Of a stretch of 64,000 nucleotides of DNA, positions 42,620 through 51,167 are shown in pieces. A program made the position numbers and the translations under genes. The number at the start of each line of letters is the position of its first letter. The stretch's first letter is position 1. The DNA is from Echinicola arenosa (GTDB lineage Bacteria; Bacteroidota; Bacteroidia; Cytophagales; Cyclobacteriaceae), in contig NZ_JACYTQ010000002.1 of NCBI RefSeq assembly GCF_014841125.1, forward strand, positions 620,001 to 684,000. The letters run 5' to 3'. The notes beneath the pieces are model-generated. The model was not told the origin of the DNA and made no database searches. It was given only the letters and a program-made list of their open reading frames with translations.

Positions 42620-44242
42620 TTATTTTGTATAGGAGTTAGAATCCCAACCTTCTGGCTTTACTGGTTGAGTACCCTCAAAATGTATATTATCTGTCAAATC
42701 TCCTTCAAGTTGTGAATAAACTTTGCCACCATTGACCTGAAACACAACATCATCAAACAAGACATTACGGGTATCCAAAAACTTCATAAGTGAATCTTGG
42801 CTATTTACCCTAATATGCCTAAAAGTCAAATCAGTAGCATCATCAGCATTGAATAAGCGGCGACTATGTTCCACGCGCACATTTTCCATATGAAGATTTT
42901 CCAAGGGGGATTCCGGAATGCCATTGATGTTTATAAAGGTTGAAGCAGTTTCTACCAATATATCCTTGATTATAATGTCTTTGAATTTGGGGGTCAGCTC
43001 ATTGACTTCGCGAAGAGGTTTTCTTTTGGCCAAATCACCTACATAAAGCTCCTGACCTAGCATATCCCACCGGAAAGCCGTCTGACGTAAGTTCATTCTT
43101 AAGCGCTCATAGAAAAGATTTTCACCTCCACCTCCTCTTGGCCTCCTGGTCTTAAAACGGATTCCTACACCTGTATTTTCAAAAACGCAATCATGGATGT
43201 AAAGATTCTTGACTTTTCCTGCTGTCTCACTTCCCACAGTAATCCCACCATGACCTTCTTTGGCCAGGCAATAACGGACGACCACATTTTCTGTTGGTTT
43301 GTTGACCCGGATACCATCCTTGCCGCGGCCTGCCTTCATGGTGAAACAGTCATCACCATTGTTTAAGGTGGAATATTCGATCAGCACATTTCGGGAAGAT
43401 TCAATGTCAATGCCATCACCTCTAGGAATACCCACGGAATTGACCGTCACACCCCGAATGATCACCCCATCACAATAAACGGGCACAATATTCCAAAAAG
43501 CTGTTCTTTCCAAGGTCACCCCTTCGATAAAAACATTGGTGCACTCCGTAGGAGATACAAACATGGGCAAAAAGATCGACTCACCATTATACCCTTCATA
43601 CACTCTTTCCTCAACAGGCTTATCCACGGGAACAAACTTCTCCGTCACATCCTCCGTCATCATCTGATCTTTCACTGGTCCCTCTTCAGGGCCAAACAAA
43701 GTACCTTTTCCCGTCAAAGCAATATTGTCCTGTTGGTAGGCATAAATACAAGCCCCCAAAGACATCACCTCTACGCCTTCATGTCGAGTAAATACCGCTG
43801 GCCTAAAATCTTCCAACTGCCCACTAAAGTGGAGCTCTGCCCCTTCTTCCAGATGTAGGTTGACATTACTCTTCAGACTGATCCGTCCTGTTTTCCATTT
43901 TCCAGCAGGAATGATCACTTTGCCACCTCCCTGGGCCATTACTTTATCAATGGTCGATTGAATGATCGAAGTGACCAGTTCTCCTTCTTTGGCTCCCTGC
44001 TCCGAAATATTGACGGTCAAATCTGGAAATACCGGTTTCTTGAAATCAGGCATGGCAAAAGGAGCTTTTACCGGGGAGATCTCCTCGGGCAAGTTATCTG
44101 CTCCGACCTGATCCTTGGTCATCAGGCTGTCCAGTGGAAAATAGTCTATTGTCTCCCTTTTTTCCTCTTTTGAGCAGGAAAACAAAAGACTAAAGAGCAA
44201 AATATAAAAAACACTTTCCTTAGGGTTGAATATCATGGTCAT
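42620..44242 (-). CDS. GH28 polygalacturonase-family enzyme, lipoprotein
   Basis: 540 residues from the ATG at 44242 (the frame extends to a TTG at 44263). Lipobox LLFSC, Cys23. Beta-helix with the GH28 motifs: GDGID (275-279, in place of NTDG), GDDC with Asp297-298, GHGG (330-333) and GIRFK (360-364). The NTDG to GDGID change keeps the Asp but alters the first residues, as in exo-acting or oligosaccharide-specific members. The N-terminal 80 residues before the helix are an extra, low-complexity linker. It is the first gene after a CAGG-N6-CAGG operator (44302-44315) and pairs with PL10. Confidence 0.92.
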   Translation of the reverse strand: MTMIFNPKESVFYILLFSLLFSCSKEEKRETIDYFPLDSLMTKDQVGADNLPEEISPVKAPFAMPDFKKPVFPDLTVNISEQGAKEGELVTSIIQSTIDKVMAQGGGKVIIPAGKWKTGRISLKSNVNLHLEEGAELHFSGQLEDFRPAVFTRHEGVEVMSLGACIYAYQQDNIALTGKGTLFGPEEGPVKDQMMTEDVTEKFVPVDKPVEERVYEGYNGESIFLPMFVSPTECTNVFIEGVTLERTAFWNIVPVYCDGVIIRGVTVNSVGIPRGDGIDIESSRNVLIEYSTLNNGDDCFTMKAGRGKDGIRVNKPTENVVVRYCLAKEGHGGITVGSETAGKVKNLYIHDCVFENTGVGIRFKTRRPRGGGGENLFYERLRMNLRQTAFRWDMLGQELYVGDLAKRKPLREVNELTPKFKDIIIKDILVETASTFININGIPESPLENLHMENVRVEHSRRLFNADDATDLTFRHIRVNSQDSLMKFLDTRNVLFDDVVFQVNGGKVYSQLEGDLTDNIHFEGTQPVKPEGWDSNSYTK

Positions 44243-44271
44243 TTTGAGTTGAGGGATTTGCAATCAAACCT

Positions 44272-44315
44272 TAAATTAAAATTAAATCCAAGGATGGCCG
44301 TCCTGCCGTATCCTG
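44272..44315 (-). promoter_or_regulatory. CAGG-N6-CAGG operator and degenerate -7 box upstream of GH28-PL10
   Basis: Minus-strand CAGGATACGGCAGG (44302-44315), then 22 nt, then TTAATTTA (44272-44279), which keeps the TTTA half of the box seen at PL1 copy A. It lies 30-73 bp before the GH28 start, a normal promoter distance. Confidence 0.5.
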
Positions 44316-44480
44316 AGAACCAGTATGGGGTAGAGAGTACTTAGCATTGAGAAAAATTCATTAAAGAATGAGAAGGATAAAAAGTCTCCAAGCCACTCTT
44401 CATCCAACTTCATTCCTTAATGTTCATATTAAAATTCAATTCCAAAATCTTAAACCGAAAGTCTGCCGACTAATATCCAT

Positions 44481-46196
44481 TTATACCTTTCCGGCTTTCA
44501 TCTTCTTAGTGACATCTTCTCCTCCATTGACCAAATACAATAAGGGTATTGGCCGATCGGTACCCTCGATAAATGTTGGTCTTGCCTGCCAAGGGGCTAC
44601 AGAAAGCACATTGGCAAAATCCATCCAAAATTGCATCCTTGCCGGTTCCAGACCCCAGGTCATATGGAAATGGTTGGCTGGTGCATATTGTTTGTATTCG
44701 GTCATGGAGGCATATTTTGGTACCACAAAAGTGTGCGGCCATGTAGGATTGGCCCCATCACATATTTTTTGTGCCAGCTCATCCGGCAAAGCAACAGTTT
44801 CTGCCTCATCCCAGATCATCGAAAACATCCCTGACAGAGAACTATAGGCCAATCTGGCCGCCAAGCCTTTGATATTTCCCGGAGATTTGAAATGTACTGA
44901 GTTGCCCAAGTAATAAAAGTAATCCACCGCTTTTGGGAATGAAATATTTTTCATCACTTCATTTTCATCTGCTTCCGGCATAGCCGCCCAGTTGAAAGAA
45001 GCAGAACCAGAGTTTACACCATCTACAAATCCTTTTTTCATCCAAGCTTCATCTCCTTTGGGCTGATAGCCATTTTGTGCTGCAAACTCACTGATGTCCT
45101 CCTTGTCCCACACTTTTCTGAAGTCCATAAACAAAGGTGGATTTCCTCCAGATAACCAAGTCATAAACAATTGGGTCAACAATGCCTGCACATCAGCTTC
45201 TGTGGCAAATGGCTGAACAGCTTTGGGCCCATTATGGTCAAAAGTACTGTTGAACAGTGACTCCATGATATCGGCCACCGGCAGTTGAATGCCACGGTCA
45301 TCGGATCCCCACTCCAGTTGGCTCATAAAGCCTCCACCTACAGCATCCACTTCTTTCATCAAATCCCTAACGATCAAATACAAGGCAAGGCTTTGGTCTA
45401 ACAGTTCGCTGTCTTTTTCTCCATCTGGGAGTTCTATCCGGTCTGCTGAATGGTTTTCCAACCAGCTTCTCAATCTTTTCAGCTCTTCCTTTTCGTAGGA
45501 TTCCTTCTTCAGCATGTCCGCCAGCAACTTCATATCCAAGCGGGTAATTTCCAATCCGAATTGATTTCTCGTTTCCAATACATGCGGTAACGCGGTCTCC
45601 ATTCCCATGGAATCATGGCCAAAAACCACCACTCTTTTTCCCTTTAGCCCTTGAAAGGTCACAGCGGCATAGCACCAGTCTATCAAAGCCTTTAAGGTCT
45701 CAGGACTCATTGTTGGGTTTTGTCCTGAATCTGGCCACTTCCCTACATTGATATGGGTTAGTTTTCCGTATTGGGCGATGGCTCCCGAGGTAGCATGAGT
45801 ATATACCACACCTGGACGAGTACCACTATTTCCTGTGGTAAAATTAATTGGGATATCCTTTGGGAAATGGGAGAGCAAAGAAATGGTCGTTAACTGTGGG
45901 AAAGACCAAGTATCCGGTACACAGACCAACACGTTTACCCCAGCCTCCTTGAATTGCCGGGCGACTTGATCAGCCTGTGCTTCGGCATCAATCAGCACAT
46001 CAGAATAAACCACTTCAGCAGCAGTCCCATCTGGCAACTTAATCTTTCCGGCCAATTCTTCCGCCGCATGCTGCACAATATTAGTGCTTCTTTCCCTACT
46101 GGCTTGATCAATCCGTGGATCACAAGGTGCAAATACCCCAATCACTGGCTTCCCCGTATTTGGTTTTACCGTTCTGGATAATAATTTAGCTTTCAT
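44481..46196 (-). CDS. L-fucose/D-arabinose isomerase-family enzyme
   Basis: 571 residues, close to FucI length (about 590), cytoplasmic. Equivalents of the FucI Mn-binding catalytic residues are visible: Glu312 in DIMESLFNSTFDHNG, Asp358 in PLFMDFRKVW and a His in ANHFHMTWG (509-511). FucI-type enzymes isomerise L-fucose to L-fuculose and D-arabinose to D-ribulose. The sequence differs enough from classical FucI (for example QLEWGSDDRGIQLP) that specificity is uncertain. It follows a DapA-type aldolase and an SSS symporter in the same orientation. D-arabinose released by a Kdo-type aldolase, or L-fucose released by GH95, would both fit. Confidence 0.8.
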   Translation of the reverse strand: MKAKLLSRTVKPNTGKPVIGVFAPCDPRIDQASRERSTNIVQHAAEELAGKIKLPDGTAAEVVYSDVLIDAEAQADQVARQFKEAGVNVLVCVPDTWSFPQLTTISLLSHFPKDIPINFTTGNSGTRPGVVYTHATSGAIAQYGKLTHINVGKWPDSGQNPTMSPETLKALIDWCYAAVTFQGLKGKRVVVFGHDSMGMETALPHVLETRNQFGLEITRLDMKLLADMLKKESYEKEELKRLRSWLENHSADRIELPDGEKDSELLDQSLALYLIVRDLMKEVDAVGGGFMSQLEWGSDDRGIQLPVADIMESLFNSTFDHNGPKAVQPFATEADVQALLTQLFMTWLSGGNPPLFMDFRKVWDKEDISEFAAQNGYQPKGDEAWMKKGFVDGVNSGSASFNWAAMPEADENEVMKNISFPKAVDYFYYLGNSVHFKSPGNIKGLAARLAYSSLSGMFSMIWDEAETVALPDELAQKICDGANPTWPHTFVVPKYASMTEYKQYAPANHFHMTWGLEPARMQFWMDFANVLSVAPWQARPTFIEGTDRPIPLLYLVNGGEDVTKKMKAGKV

Positions 46197-46271
46197 ATCT
46201 ATTTTTTGCTTATTTCTATCTTTTATTATTTCGCCACCTCAAAGTACTCTGTTCCATTCTGATAGATTGAT

Positions 46272-47765
46272 TTAGATTTTTTTCTTATTGAGCAAATGGG
46301 ACAATAAGAAACCTGTCAAGAAAATGGTCAGGGTTCCTACGACAATGGTCAGGTTGGCATGCATTGGATTTCTAAATGAAAACCAAGGACCTTCTGGAAT
46401 AAATATTGGGGTCAAGCTCATCCAGGCAATCACCAGAATCCCCACGACCACACCTATTGCAGCTTCCAATTGTTGGACGTTTTTGGAGAAATACCCCAAT
46501 AAAAACAGCCCCAGCACCCCACCACTAAATACCGAGGATAAGGCCCACCAAGCATCCAAAGCACTTTTGACTTCAGTCATGGCCAAAGAAACTCCAATGC
46601 TCATCAAGCCCATTACAATAGCTGCCAAAGTCAACACTTTAAAATTATCTTTACTGCTTGGATTCAGATTGATGTACTTTTTGTAATGATCTGTAAGAAT
46701 TACTGTCGCCGAACTATTCAAACTGGTAGAGATGGTACTCATGCCTGCAGCAAAAATCGAAGCAATCAAAAGTCCTGTCAGGCCTTTGGGAAGTCCATTG
46801 ACAATGAAATAAGGAAATATCTTATCTGCGGCCTCCTTTGTCTGTAAATCAGCAGGTAACAGCTCCGGAAAAACCTGGTAATAGGCAAACAAAGCTGTGC
46901 CAATAAAGAAAAACAAAAGGGAGACAGGCACATATAAACTACTGCCAAACCAAGTGGATTTGATGGCTTCTTTTTCAGTTTTAGCACTCATATAGCGCTG
47001 TACATAATTCTGGTCCACTCCAAAATTCTGCAAATTGATAAATAAGCCGTAAATCAAAATCACCCAAAAAGTAGCCTCTGTCAGACTGAGCCCATAACTT
47101 CCCAGACTAAATTTATCATGTTGTTGACCAATTTCAATGACTTGCGCGGGTCCCTCGGGCATGGAAAACAAAATTATGCCCAAACAAATCACCGCTCCCA
47201 AGATCAGCACAATTCCCTGAATGGCATCCGTCCAGATTACAGCTTCAATTCCTCCCATGGAGGCATAAATGATCACAGAAATTCCCGTGACTATAATAAT
47301 CGTAGCGATATCCCAACCCAAAAGGGCATTCATAGGCAAGGCCAATAAATACAGGATGGTTCCCATCCTTGCCAACTGGGTAAGTAAATAACATATGGAA
47401 GCGTAAGTTCTTGCCCATGGACCAAACCGAGTCTCCAGATAATAATAGGCCGATTCACTTTTTACACTTCGGTAAAGGGGAACGAAAAATTTGACCGCTG
47501 CCCATGCCGCGATAGGAATGGAAAGGCTAAAGACAAAACTGTTCCAGTTACTCAAATAGGCATTACCTGGCAAAGCCAAAAAACTAATACTGCTCACAAA
47601 CGTGGCAAATATAGACATCCCAATGGCCCAAGCAGGCAACTTCCTTCCTCCCACCATATAATCCGCTGTTGTTCGGCCTTTCTTGAAGTAAAATGAGACC
47701 CCAAAAAACAATATGCCTAACATGTAAACAAAAAAAATGACAAGATCTATTATGGGTAATTGCAT
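46272..47765 (-). CDS. Sodium:solute symporter (SSS family), block 2
   Basis: 497 residues, about 13 membrane helices, starting LVIFFVYMLGILFFGVSFYF and TTADYMVGGRKLPAWAIGMS; helix 2 is IFATFVSSISFLALPGNAY. It shares motif order and many identical residues with the block 1 symporter (AIGMSIFAT, GGIEAVIWMD/TDAIQG, QRY), so the two are paralogues. It probably imports a released acid or deoxy sugar into the cytoplasm. It lies 142 bp downstream of the aldolase and 75 bp upstream of the isomerase. Confidence 0.88.
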   Translation of the reverse strand: MQLPIIDLVIFFVYMLGILFFGVSFYFKKGRTTADYMVGGRKLPAWAIGMSIFATFVSSISFLALPGNAYLSNWNSFVFSLSIPIAAWAAVKFFVPLYRSVKSESAYYYLETRFGPWARTYASICYLLTQLARMGTILYLLALPMNALLGWDIATIIIVTGISVIIYASMGGIEAVIWTDAIQGIVLILGAVICLGIILFSMPEGPAQVIEIGQQHDKFSLGSYGLSLTEATFWVILIYGLFINLQNFGVDQNYVQRYMSAKTEKEAIKSTWFGSSLYVPVSLLFFFIGTALFAYYQVFPELLPADLQTKEAADKIFPYFIVNGLPKGLTGLLIASIFAAGMSTISTSLNSSATVILTDHYKKYINLNPSSKDNFKVLTLAAIVMGLMSIGVSLAMTEVKSALDAWWALSSVFSGGVLGLFLLGYFSKNVQQLEAAIGVVVGILVIAWMSLTPIFIPEGPWFSFRNPMHANLTIVVGTLTIFLTGFLLSHLLNKKKI

Positions 47766-47907
47766 TTGCTACGGTTAACTGGTTAATTGATTATTGGTGA
47801 TCAGAATTCAGCATGAACCTTTCCTTAGGTATATGCCTTTTGGCCATTAGCATTTCCGACAAAATAGCCAAATCGAATCCTAGGACGTTTATTTTTTAGC
47901 CTTCTTT

Positions 47908-48849
47908 CTAATGTTTTAGGTTCAACATTTTGCTTTTTATCTCTTCCAGGTTATTGGCAATTTTTTCCCTCTCAGCCTCTCTAAATCGGTGCAATGGGGA
48001 AGCCATATAGTCGCTGCATATCCCCATGATGTTTAAGGCGGCCTTGATCCCTTTCAAATAGCTGGAACCAAAGTTGCCCAAAGAGTACAACTTTGAAGAA
48101 ATTTCCATCACAATACCATGTAGGGATTTGACGGTCAAAACATCCCCCTTCTCAGCCGCTTCAAACAACTTCACATACAATTCCGGAAACATATTGGCAC
48201 CACCATTCACCCCACCATGGGCACCCAACAATACGGTTTCTGCCATGATTTCTTCTGGCCCTACAAACAATGAAAAGTCGGAACGACCTTTCATCTTGTT
48301 CATAACATTATTGAAATAAGCATTATTGGCAGAGCTGTCTTTTAACCCCACAATACCCTTGTATTTTGACAAGGTTTTGACGGTATCCGGCTCTATGATA
48401 ATTTTAGTATGTGAAGGCATGTTATAAAGAAACAATGGTAAGGATAGGCGCTCCACCAAATATTCATAATACTCGATCAATTCTGGCTGGCCCAAATTGA
48501 AATAATAGGGAGGTGCAGCCACGACAGCAGAGGCACCCTTCTTTTCAGCAGTATCTGCTAGCCGCAGACTTTCTATTGCTGCGGTATCAGTAATCCCCAC
48601 CAAGACCGGAACCCTACCATCCACGATTTCACATGTTCTGGCCACCAACTCATGGCGAAGCGCATAGGAAAGGCTGGTGGATTCACCTGTTGTTCCCAAA
48701 ATAAACAATCCATGAACCCCTCCTTCAATGATGTGATTGATCAAGCGCTCCAAGCCTGGAATGTCAAGATTGGTCTCATCTTTTAGAGGGGTAATCATAG
48801 GAGGAACTATCCCTTTAAATGGTTGGGGTAAGGTATGTTTGGTCTTCAT
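47908..48849 (-). CDS. DapA-family (DHDPS/NAL superfamily) aldolase, block 2
   Basis: 313 residues. FKGIVPPMITPL start, GTTGES (52-57), catalytic Tyr142 in FLYNMPSHT and Schiff-base Lys170 in IVGLKDSSAN. Like the block 1 copy it belongs to the class I pyruvate-dependent aldolases. With a symporter and an L-fucose-isomerase-type enzyme downstream, a 2-keto-3-deoxy sugar acid is the expected substrate. The residues around the active site differ from block 1 (NMPSHTK versus NIKATTQ), suggesting a different sugar. A CAGG-type operator with a perfect TAAGTTTG box is 80-123 bp upstream, so this is the first gene of its unit. Confidence 0.88.
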   Translation of the reverse strand: MKTKHTLPQPFKGIVPPMITPLKDETNLDIPGLERLINHIIEGGVHGLFILGTTGESTSLSYALRHELVARTCEIVDGRVPVLVGITDTAAIESLRLADTAEKKGASAVVAAPPYYFNLGQPELIEYYEYLVERLSLPLFLYNMPSHTKIIIEPDTVKTLSKYKGIVGLKDSSANNAYFNNVMNKMKGRSDFSLFVGPEEIMAETVLLGAHGGVNGGANMFPELYVKLFEAAEKGDVLTVKSLHGIVMEISSKLYSLGNFGSSYLKGIKAALNIMGICSDYMASPLHRFREAEREKIANNLEEIKSKMLNLKH

Positions 48850-48928
48850 TGTTTTTCATTCTTTGGATAAAAACAGGGATAAGTAAGAGGTTCACTCCTC
48901 CAAATCCCTTGCTTAAAAGATTGTATTA

Positions 48929-48972
48929 CAAACTTAGCCTTTACCTTGACTTTACTGTCCTGCACTTACTTG
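48929..48972 (-). promoter_or_regulatory. CAGG-type operator plus perfect -7 box upstream of aldolase 2
   Basis: Minus-strand CAAGTAAGTGCAGG (48959-48972, one mismatch in the first half-site), 22 nt, then TAAGTTTG (48929-48936). Spacer and box geometry are identical to the site before ECF sigma 1. Confidence 0.62.
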
Positions 48973-49046
48973 ACCTTAAAAAGTACTTTGGTCATCATAT
49001 CTATTTTTCCAAGCAAGACTATATGGTATCTCAATTTAATATATAA

Positions 49047-49065
49047 CCCGTGTTTATCCCGTGTT
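49047..49065 (-). repeat. Short direct repeat AACACGGG x2
   Basis: On the minus strand AACACGGG occurs twice with three bases between (11-bp period, one helical turn). A TAGTCTTG word, one mismatch from TAnnTTTG, lies about 25 nt downstream. It may be a second operator for the aldolase 2 unit, but the copy number is too low to be sure. Confidence 0.35.
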
Positions 49066-49145
49066 CAAGCCGTATCTCTCCCCTATATAGTCCACTTACA
49101 CGGTACCCATAAGAAGCGTTACCAATGCTCAAGGGTCTATACCTC

Positions 49146-49763
49146 TCAGGCTATTTCTTCCTCTTCCATTTCTTTTAGCTCTTCCATAAAGGCCATGGCC
49201 TCCACCAAGCTTTTACGAGGAAACTTCTTCAAAATAAAAACTAAGACCAAAGCCACTACAATGCTGCCTAGAAAGAACTGAAAGAGATACTCACTCCATG
49301 CATACATATCCACTCCTAAAAACCCTTTGGCCAATATCACCATAAAAGGAATGGACAAAAACGGAATGACCACATACAATAAGTTCATTTCCAGCTTTTC
49401 CATGTACTGGACCTTAGCCAGTTTCTTTTGTGTATCTAAAACTGATAATGCCGGTTGAATGCTAAATATCAAATACAGCCTTCGCCCTACAAACCCCATG
49501 TTAAAAAAGGTCATCAACAATATTGCTAAGGCTGGAATTAAAAACTTAACTTCCGTCATGTGGCTGGAAGCAAAAGAAATCAAATAACCTGCAAATAAGA
49601 CATTCGCAACAAATTCAAATATTGAAGTCAGTTTCTGCTCCAGAAAACTGGACTTTATTTTATGCCCAATTACTTCTCGAAGCAACTTTTGGTTGATTTT
49701 CTGAGAAGGATTTTTTTGCATTCCTGCACTCTTCCAGATGCCTGATAATTCTTGGTATTCCAT
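49146..49763 (-). CDS. Four-TM membrane protein partnered with an ECF sigma factor
   Basis: 205 residues, family not recognised. A polar N-terminus of about 45 residues (ELSGIWKSAGMQKNPSQKIN) precedes four hydrophobic segments: FVANVLFAGYLISFASS, FLIPALAILLMTFFNMGF, NLLYVVIPFLSIPFMVILA and LFQFFLGSIVVALVLVFILK. The acidic tail is EELKEMEEEEIA. It starts 4 bp after the stop of an ECF sigma gene, the usual arrangement for a membrane anti-sigma factor, and the polar N-terminus is the size of a sigma-binding region. That role is inference; there is no zinc-binding HxxxCxxC motif. Confidence 0.7.
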   Translation of the reverse strand: MEYQELSGIWKSAGMQKNPSQKINQKLLREVIGHKIKSSFLEQKLTSIFEFVANVLFAGYLISFASSHMTEVKFLIPALAILLMTFFNMGFVGRRLYLIFSIQPALSVLDTQKKLAKVQYMEKLEMNLLYVVIPFLSIPFMVILAKGFLGVDMYAWSEYLFQFFLGSIVVALVLVFILKKFPRKSLVEAMAFMEELKEMEEEEIA

Positions 49764-49767
49764 AATA

Positions 49768-50274
49768 TTATTGTTTTAACGTTTCGAAATATGATTTTAA
49801 TTGTTCTTTGATGCGGTGGATTTTAGTGGACACTAAGCTGGCCGAAATCCCCATAATTTTTGCAATTTCCTTATTCTTGCATCCTTCCAAAAACAACAGC
49901 ATCAGCGCCTTGTCCGTTGGCTTTAGCAATTCTATAAATTGGTAAAGTATTTTTATCTGCTCTTCCAGTTCTGTCGATTCCTGTTGATATAGGTCAGCAT
50001 GCTGCTGATAATCCCCATGATTCTTTTTTCGGCTACTTTCTTTTCTTAGAAAGGAAATGGATACATTCAATGCAATCCGATAGGTCCAAGTGGAAGTGGA
50101 TTTTTCTTTGCTATACTTCGGGAATGCCCTCCAAAGCTGTAAAACAATTTCTTGGATCAAGTCATCCTGACTGTCCTGATCAAAACTGTAAACCCTGGCT
50201 ACTTTCGTAATCATGGCCTGATACTGCTCGATGTATTCCTCAAAGTCCTTTTCAAGTGATCGCTGATCTTTCAA
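49768..50274 (-). CDS. ECF RNA polymerase sigma factor (orphan pair)
   Basis: 168 residues with region 2 (YIEQYQAMITKVARVYSFDQ, DDLIQEIVLQLWRAFPKY, STWTYRIALNVSISFLRKES) and region 4 (LKPTDKALMLLFLEGCKNKEIAKIMGISASLVSTKIHRIK). No ATG is available upstream of residue 20 before an in-frame stop, so the start is probably TTG at 50274; starting at Met20 would cut into region 2. It differs from the two FecR-linked sigma factors here and is paired with a four-TM protein, so it probably answers a different stimulus (envelope stress type) and may be unrelated to pectin use. Confidence 0.87.
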   Translation of the reverse strand: MKDQRSLEKDFEEYIEQYQAMITKVARVYSFDQDSQDDLIQEIVLQLWRAFPKYSKEKSTSTWTYRIALNVSISFLRKESSRKKNHGDYQQHADLYQQESTELEEQIKILYQFIELLKPTDKALMLLFLEGCKNKEIAKIMGISASLVSTKIHRIKEQLKSYFETLKQ

Positions 50275-50536
50275 TTGGAATGGGATTTGCTGATTAAAGA
50301 TTCATTTACCCTATTATTCGCAACACAATTAAAAATGTCACAGTAATTTAAAAAATAATCAATAATCTTTTGACAATCTACCACTTAGGACCAAGTCCAT
50401 CCATAGCCTCAAACCACTGATAAATTCAGGTTTCAAGAAATGCTTGACCCTGTTCAATTCAGAAAAGCCCCTAAATTAAGCTAGTATGAAGGGAACAATG
50501 GAAAAGCCAACTTTCAGAAAAATTAGCGGTTGCCTC

Positions 50537-51034
50537 TTAACTCTGCAGTCCCAAATTCTTTAGCATCCAAATGGAACAGGTAAAGTGTCCTGTATCGCCC
50601 AAAGGCTTTTTAAGCCGAACAAAACCTTGCCGCTCATAAAGCTTTACAGCATTTTCAAATTCTGGAATACTTTCTATGTACAAGCTGCCGAAACCAAAAG
50701 CCTGGGCACTCTCCATGCATTTATCCATCAGTGTCTTGCCTATCCCCTTCCCTCTTGCTCCTGAAGAAAGGTAGAGTTTAACCATTTCAGCAACATTTGG
50801 AGGTAGTCCCTCAGTAGGATAAACGCCACAGCAACCCAAAACTTCACCTTCTTTTTCGGCTACATAAAAGATGGATTTCGGCGTCTTTTCAAAAAGTCCG
50901 AATAAATCCTCCATTTCAGGGTCAGCAAAAACTGTCCCCTCCCTAGGAGCATCAAATTCTACAAAAACATTTTGAATCAACTCTTTGACAGCTAGATTAT
51001 CTTTCTTTTGTATGGGTCTATAGGTGATGTTCAT
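50537..51034 (-). CDS. GNAT-family N-acetyltransferase
   Basis: 165 residues. It has the acetyl-CoA-binding signature LSSGARGKGIGKTLMDKCM (motif A, R/QxxGxG/A type) and motif B around FGSLYIESIPEFENAVKLYERQGF, preceded by VKLYL. The N-terminus ITYRPIQKKDNLAVKELI is the usual GNAT opening. Substrate unknown. It is flanked by 262 bp and 133 bp non-coding gaps, is not translationally linked to the PUL genes, and is probably a housekeeping or resident gene between modules. Confidence 0.88.
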   Translation of the reverse strand: MNITYRPIQKKDNLAVKELIQNVFVEFDAPREGTVFADPEMEDLFGLFEKTPKSIFYVAEKEGEVLGCCGVYPTEGLPPNVAEMVKLYLSSGARGKGIGKTLMDKCMESAQAFGFGSLYIESIPEFENAVKLYERQGFVRLKKPLGDTGHFTCSIWMLKNLGLQS

Positions 51035-51167
51035 GTTCTGAAGCTAAAAGTTCTAAAAGAACAAAGATAAAAAAATCTTCCACCCCATTGAGCTAACCAA
51101 AAACCCAACGAAGCAGAAGACCTCAGATAATAAAAAGTAACCAATGAATTTCTTGTTATTGCTTTGG

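Larger units (their letters stand above)
48850..49145. other. 296-bp regulatory intergenic region before aldolase 2
   Basis: No gene is supported. It holds the operator/-7 pair at 48929-48972 and a second direct repeat, AACACGGG twice with an 11-bp period (minus strand, 49047-49065). Confidence 0.6.
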
